A stretch of 17,521 nt of DNA from Euryarchaeota archaeon UBA124 (GTDB taxonomy: Archaea; Thermoplasmatota; Poseidoniia; Poseidoniales; Poseidoniaceae): NCBI GenBank assembly GCA_002502215.1, contig DAPT01000074.1, forward strand, positions 1 through 17,521, read 5' to 3'. The translations under genes and the position numbers were made by a program. Positions 13,581 to 17,521 of the stretch are shown here, one piece after another (the stretch's first letter is position 1; each line of letters begins with the position of its first letter). The notes below the pieces were generated by a model. That model did not search any database. It had not been told where the DNA came from and saw nothing but the letters and a program-made list of their open reading frames with translations.

Positions 13581-14252
13581 TCATTCTTCGAAGAACACGG
13601 CGATCTCTTGCAATGTTTTCCGTTGCAAATCAGGTACTTTTGCATCTTCAGCAGGATAGCCGACTGGGAGGACAAGCATTGCGTGCTCATGTTCAGGCCG
13701 GTCAAGAATTTCTCGAAGAAAGCCCATCGGTGATGGGGTATGCGTAAGTGTTACCAATCCCATGTGGTGAACGGCGTGAATGAACATGCCTGCTGCAATT
13801 CCACAACTCTCGTTACTGTAGTAGGTTGGACCCCATTCTCCATTCGATCGTAGCCGCTTCGATTGCCGAAACAGAACGACAACCCAAGGTGCATCCGTTA
13901 GATGCTCTTTAATTGCATCCGTACCGAGTGGTTGCAACACCTCTCTCCACGCATCAGGCATGCGGTCTTCGTAGGTTTTGCGTTCCTCTTCCTCCGCTGC
14001 TTTTCGAATTCGCTCCTTCAAATCATGATTCGATATCGCCACGAATGTCCAGGGCTGGAGGTGCGCTCCACTAGGAGCTGTTCCAGCGCAAAGAATCGCA
14101 TGTTCAATCAGTTGCCTCGGCACATCGCGCACTGAAAAGTGGCGTGTTGTTCGCCGCTTATTCATCTGCTCGTAGATCGAGCGTGAACGCTCTGCCATCT
14201 CCACTAAAGGGAGTTCTGTCCAAGCCAAAGGAACGAATCCTTTCTCGACCAT
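13581..14252 (-). CDS. Iodotyrosine deiodinase-like nitroreductase-fold flavoprotein
   Basis: A 223-residue FMN enzyme of the nitroreductase fold whose closest recognisable relative is iodotyrosine deiodinase (IYD), which removes halide from mono- and diiodotyrosine by reductive dehalogenation. NKRRTTRHFS (31-40) binds the FMN phosphate, and AGTAPSGAHLQPWTF (56-70) and THTPSPMGFLREIL (170-183) are IYD-type FMN segments. The substrate triad that clamps the iodotyrosine zwitterion in human IYD (Glu157, Tyr161, Lys182) is conserved with the same spacing as Glu90, Tyr94 and Lys115, inside EEEERKTYEDRM and GTDAIKEHL. The N-terminus also follows the vertebrate pattern, but there is no membrane anchor, so it is cytoplasmic. 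A weak TATA-like TGATAACC lies about 25 bp before ATG 14252, just after the upstream stop codon. Nitroreductase activity on other substrates is the alternative. Confidence 0.88.
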   Translation of the reverse strand: MVEKGFVPLAWTELPLVEMAERSRSIYEQMNKRRTTRHFSVRDVPRQLIEHAILCAGTAPSGAHLQPWTFVAISNHDLKERIRKAAEEEERKTYEDRMPDAWREVLQPLGTDAIKEHLTDAPWVVVLFRQSKRLRSNGEWGPTYYSNESCGIAAGMFIHAVHHMGLVTLTHTPSPMGFLREILDRPEHEHAMLVLPVGYPAEDAKVPDLQRKTLQEIAVFFEE

Positions 14253-14288
14253 GCCCGATGCTAGGGCCAGCTGGTTATCAGCGTTCCA

Positions 14289-17200
14289 TCAAGCAAACAT
14301 CGGTTGTAGGACCACGACGGTGCCACTGACTTCGTGAGCAACGATGAGCATTGCAGCGCCGTTCGGGCTATCTGCTGCTGAAACGAAACTGAGTCCTTCA
14401 GGGGATATGTGGTGTGGCAGGTAGATGTATTGATCAAACACTGGGCTTGTTGGGTCAGATACGTCGTAAACAAGAATACCGCCTGAGCGCTCCAATCCGA
14501 CGAACACGTACGTATTACCGTACATTTCGCCAGCAACGACGCCTTCTGGTTCTGCACCTTTGTCATCGTTCCTGTACTGTGTGTATCCATTGATCCATTC
14601 TCCTTGAGAAACCATGAGATGGCTGATTTGGTCGCCACTGTCCCAAACGAGTTGACCGTTGCTGTCCCAAATCGTGAATGACCGTGCACCATAGCTGCAG
14701 ATGTATTCGACAGCTCCGTCGCCATCTGTATCACCACAATCGTTCGCTGTGGTTGTCTTCAGTCTCTTCAAGTCATCGTTTGTCAATGAAGCAGTGAAAA
14801 TGGTTGAGTTGAGCGTCAAATCATCGGCACGGACTTCTTCGCTGTAAGCAAGACATCCATCGTCCTCATCAAACTCAATTCCGCCTGCTGCGAGACAGGA
14901 TGCTTCATCCGCTGCATCGAACCAGTAGTCGCGGGCATCGCCTTCGTTCGCCGTTACAAAGTAGGCATCGGTTCCGATGGTGAATGTGTCCAATGCATCT
15001 GGTTGATACATACCACGAACTGTCTGATACGTTGCAAAGTTCACACCATCATCTCGGTCAGAGAAGTCATATTGGCCTTGGGAGTAATCCTTGAAGCCAA
15101 GCGCTACAATGTCCGTAATGGTTGGAGGCGTGGATGTTAGATCGATCTTCGCAAAGGCGTTGTTCTCTTGAAGAACAACCATTGCAGAGGTGCCATCAGC
15201 ACTTACTGCAATGTACTCTGGCTCCAAATCCTCACTCAAGTTTGCATTTGGCCCGAACACTCGAACGCCCTCTGTTTGCAATGTTGCAAGTTGGGATTCG
15301 AACGAGTAGAAGTTCAGTTGCGTTACGTCGGATTGAGCAACATTGGCTGCTCCTCCACTCAAATCAATGTAGGAAACCGATCCGACTGGGTCAATTGTAT
15401 ACATATCGTTTGGCTCACCTTCGTTCGCTACAAGCACTGAGTTGCCGTCTGGCGTAAATGTAAGCATGTCAGGCAGTGCTCCGGCTGTGACTATGGAAAT
15501 TGTATGTCCATCTGTATCCATGAACAGAACATACCCTGGATCTTGCTTGCTCATTCCGCTTCCTTCACTACCGTCTCCTGCTATGGCGATGGCAACAACT
15601 CCGTCGTGAGCGTCAACGCTGTTTGGTTCTCCGTTTGTGACGCTGACTCGGTGAACGAGGTAAGGGTCACTTGGGTTTGATACGTCCAAGATATCGATGG
15701 ATCCTGTAACAGCATTGACAACGAAGCTGCGTTGTGTGCCGGCATCGTATGCTGAAATTTCGCTTGCACCTTCACCGAGTCCGCTGTTGTATTCACCAAC
15801 GACCATCCAATGAACATCGGAATCACCCATGACGTTCAATTGATTACCGCAATCAACTGCAAGATGAGCTCCTGTGTCAGTTGCCAAGCATGGTTGGTCC
15901 TCGGATTGTTCGGCTGGAACGCTTTGGTGTACTGGGCTAACAATAGCGATGGTTCCAGAAACCTCATTGGCCACCAACAACAACGGTTGGTTTGTTGGGC
16001 TATCTGCTGCGGAAACGAACGTTAGACCTTCTGGGCTAACGTGGTCCGAGAACGTAACGTATTGGTCAAACATTGCACGGGATGGGTTCGTAAGGTCGTA
16101 GACCATGACTCCACCTGCTCGCTCAAGGCCGAGGAATGCGTAATCTGTGCCTCCGTAGGATCCTGTTGTAACGCCTTCAGGTTCAGCACCTTTGTCGTCG
16201 TTACGTGAAGCGGTGTAACTGTTGATGTATTCTCCGTACGTTTGTGTCAAGTGAGAGATTTGGTCACCGGTATCGAACACCAGTTCTCCATTTGAATTCC
16301 AGATGGACATCGAACGTGCGCCGTATCCAACGATTTCCTCGTGCTGTCCATCACCATCATGATCACCATCTGCGATGCTGACTTTGAGACGGCCGAGGTT
16401 CTCATCCAATTGCAATTCTGCCTGAGCGGCTGCATCGTAGCCACGCTCTTCCCAATACGTTGAGTTGAGCGTCAGGTCGTCACCACGGTCTTCATCGGTG
16501 TAACCTGGTGTTCCTTCATATTCCCGGCCATCGCCTTCGTTGGCAGATATGATGTAATCGTTACCGCCTGATTCAAACAGGGCAATTGCATCTGGCATGT
16601 ACATGGACAATACAGGTTGTCCACATGCGAATTCAACGCCACCGTCACGGTCGCTAAAGTCGTAGCAGCCTTGTGAGTAATCCTTGGTCCCGAATGCAAC
16701 GATGGAATCGAGTTCCATGTCAACGAGGTCAATGATTCCGAGAGCATTGTTCTCTTGGAAAGCAACGTAAGCGGTTGAGTCATCTGTTGAAACGACGATG
16801 TATTCAGGTTCAAGGTCTTGAGCTACCGTTGAAGAGCCTGGGTTTGCGTACAATCGAACTCCAGAATCAATGAGCGAATCGCGCTGACTGTTGAATTGTG
16901 TAAATGCGATTTGTGTCACCGTACCTGTTGCGACTTCTACGACTGTTACTGACCCTTCAGGATCAACATCGTAGTTGTCGTTCGGCTGACCTTCGTTCGC
17001 AGAGAGGATGTAGTCGCCACCGTGAGTGAAGGTAACCATGTCTGGAAGTACGCCTGCGTCGTATGCGTTAAGGAATACGCCCGCAGTGGAATAGGTGACA
17101 ATGTGTCCATTGCTCATATCGTCGGTTCCATTTGCTACAGCCATTGCAACGACACCATCGCTGATTGCGATGCTGTTTGGTTCGCCGTATGTTGAGACGT

Positions 17201-17521
17201 CAATCGTTTGTACGTGTGTAGGGTTGTGTGGGTCTGCAAGAGAAATCATGTCAACCGAGGAATCAACTGCATTCACGTAGAAGGCAGTGTTGGACGCAGA
17301 ATCGTATGTTACAATCTCTGCGTATCCTTCACATTCATCTTCGCCCATGTCACAGTCTTCAGGAGAAGCCTGGAAGCTTCCAATTTCGACCCATGTCAGA
17401 GAAGAAGAATCTTCGTGGCGGAAGGTTACTGAGTTTCCACAATCAACCACGTTGGAATATTGTGAATCGTGCATTGCTCGATCCCAGCAAGCGTATGCAT
17501 CAGCACCGTCGGCACCATCAG
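14289..17521 (-). CDS. Giant secreted protein with two tandem choice-of-anchor I-type beta-propeller domains, N-terminus outside the window
   Basis: The frame is open to the right edge, giving 1076 visible residues; the ATG at 17474 is internal, since in-frame codons (DGADGADAYACWDRA) continue upstream. Two homologous units of roughly 530 residues are visible. Each has a DCGN start, NGEPNS/YGEPNS, GVVAIAIA-type blades, LPDM(L/V)TFT, ANEGEPND/ANEGQPND, LEPEYI(A/V)VS, DYSQG-YDFSDRD, the shared DDLTLNST, YGARS, (D/N)SNG-LV-D-GDQISHL, RNDDKGAEPEGV and HEVSGT/NEVSGT. These are hallmarks of the choice-of-anchor I / alkaline-phosphatase-associated propeller family. Asp-rich loops (DGDHDGDGQHEE, DTDGDGAVEY) suggest bound calcium, and paired cysteines suggest disulfides. 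The protein ends right after the second unit (VVVLQPMFA) without any anchor. A Ser/Glu/Pro linker separates the units near 15890-15940. Role: probably a surface or secreted binding or hydrolytic protein; not established. Confidence 0.85.
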   Translation of the reverse strand, partial: DGADGADAYACWDRAMHDSQYSNVVDCGNSVTFRHEDSSSLTWVEIGSFQASPEDCDMGEDECEGYAEIVTYDSASNTAFYVNAVDSSVDMISLADPHNPTHVQTIDVSTYGEPNSIAISDGVVAMAVANGTDDMSNGHIVTYSTAGVFLNAYDAGVLPDMVTFTHGGDYILSANEGQPNDNYDVDPEGSVTVVEVATGTVTQIAFTQFNSQRDSLIDSGVRLYANPGSSTVAQDLEPEYIVVSTDDSTAYVAFQENNALGIIDLVDMELDSIVAFGTKDYSQGCYDFSDRDGGVEFACGQPVLSMYMPDAIALFESGGNDYIISANEGDGREYEGTPGYTDEDRGDDLTLNSTYWEERGYDAAAQAELQLDENLGRLKVSIADGDHDGDGQHEEIVGYGARSMSIWNSNGELVFDTGDQISHLTQTYGEYINSYTASRNDDKGAEPEGVTTGSYGGTDYAFLGLERAGGVMVYDLTNPSRAMFDQYVTFSDHVSPEGLTFVSAADSPTNQPLLLVANEVSGTIAIVSPVHQSVPAEQSEDQPCLATDTGAHLAVDCGNQLNVMGDSDVHWMVVGEYNSGLGEGASEISAYDAGTQRSFVVNAVTGSIDILDVSNPSDPYLVHRVSVTNGEPNSVDAHDGVVAIAIAGDGSEGSGMSKQDPGYVLFMDTDGHTISIVTAGALPDMLTFTPDGNSVLVANEGEPNDMYTIDPVGSVSYIDLSGGAANVAQSDVTQLNFYSFESQLATLQTEGVRVFGPNANLSEDLEPEYIAVSADGTSAMVVLQENNAFAKIDLTSTPPTITDIVALGFKDYSQGQYDFSDRDDGVNFATYQTVRGMYQPDALDTFTIGTDAYFVTANEGDARDYWFDAADEASCLAAGGIEFDEDDGCLAYSEEVRADDLTLNSTIFTASLTNDDLKRLKTTTANDCGDTDGDGAVEYICSYGARSFTIWDSNGQLVWDSGDQISHLMVSQGEWINGYTQYRNDDKGAEPEGVVAGEMYGNTYVFVGLERSGGILVYDVSDPTSPVFDQYIYLPHHISPEGLSFVSAADSPNGAAMLIVAHEVSGTVVVLQPMFA

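Noticed and set aside
15122..15457. Plus-strand open frames opposite the tandem propeller gene
   Set aside because: They are shadow frames of a strongly supported repeated-domain coding sequence.
1..17521. CRISPR arrays, insertion sequences, rRNA genes, prophage genes
   Set aside because: No regularly spaced repeats, transposase or integrase motifs, rRNA segments or phage structural genes were seen on either strand.

Overview
The window looks like a compact archaeal chromosome. My best guess is a planktonic marine euryarchaeote of the Marine Group II (Candidatus Poseidoniales) type, but that placement is an inference, not a search result. Supporting signs are TATA-like boxes centred about 26-28 bp upstream of several start codons or tRNA 5' ends (leaderless architecture), a PGF-type C-terminal sorting tail on a secreted protein, a small archaeal/bacterial Lrp-AsnC regulator, very short gaps between genes, and many acidic secreted proteins. 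Shine-Dalgarno sequences are also used, mainly inside operons (AGGAGG before a GTG start, GAGGGTG before a TTG start).

Layout. 1-1111 (minus): an unrecognised protein cut by the window edge, then a GNAT acetyltransferase. 1192-2486 (plus): tRNA-Cys(GCA) followed by a PLP aminotransferase. 2509-5883 (minus): a membrane-anchored sugar-dehydrogenase-like beta-propeller, a secreted fasciclin plus blue-copper protein, and enolase. 6065-6487 (plus): an Lrp/AsnC regulator, divergent from enolase. 6503-8095 (minus): an M28 metallopeptidase lipoprotein. 8193-9005 (plus): a dimethylarginine dimethylaminohydrolase-like enzyme. 9062-10530 (plus): two overlapping thymidylate-kinase-like genes, the second with a Walker A Lys-to-Arg change. 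10553-12540 (minus): a two-gene operon of a PlcP/LpxH-like metallophosphoesterase and a GT-B glycosyltransferase. 12700-13580 (plus): tRNA-Leu(GAG) and a seven-helix membrane protein. 13581-14252 (minus): an iodotyrosine-deiodinase-like flavoprotein. 14289 to the right edge (minus): a very large secreted protein with two tandem choice-of-anchor I type beta-propeller domains, truncated at its N-terminus by the window.

How the parts may work together. The clearest candidate system lies at 9028-12629. Two convergent two-gene operons (kinase pair, and phosphoesterase plus glycosyltransferase) each start next to an almost identical palindromic element, ACCTAAA(T/C)TATAGGT, which suggests joint control. 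The phosphoesterase/glycosyltransferase pair resembles the bacterial PlcP-Agt lipid-remodelling pair used under phosphate scarcity. The rest is mainly scavenging and surface biology: peptide and sugar-related secreted proteins, a copper protein, and enzymes acting on modified amino acids (methylated arginine, halogenated tyrosine). No insertion sequence, CRISPR array, rRNA or phage gene was seen, and no stretch over about 200 bp lacks a gene.
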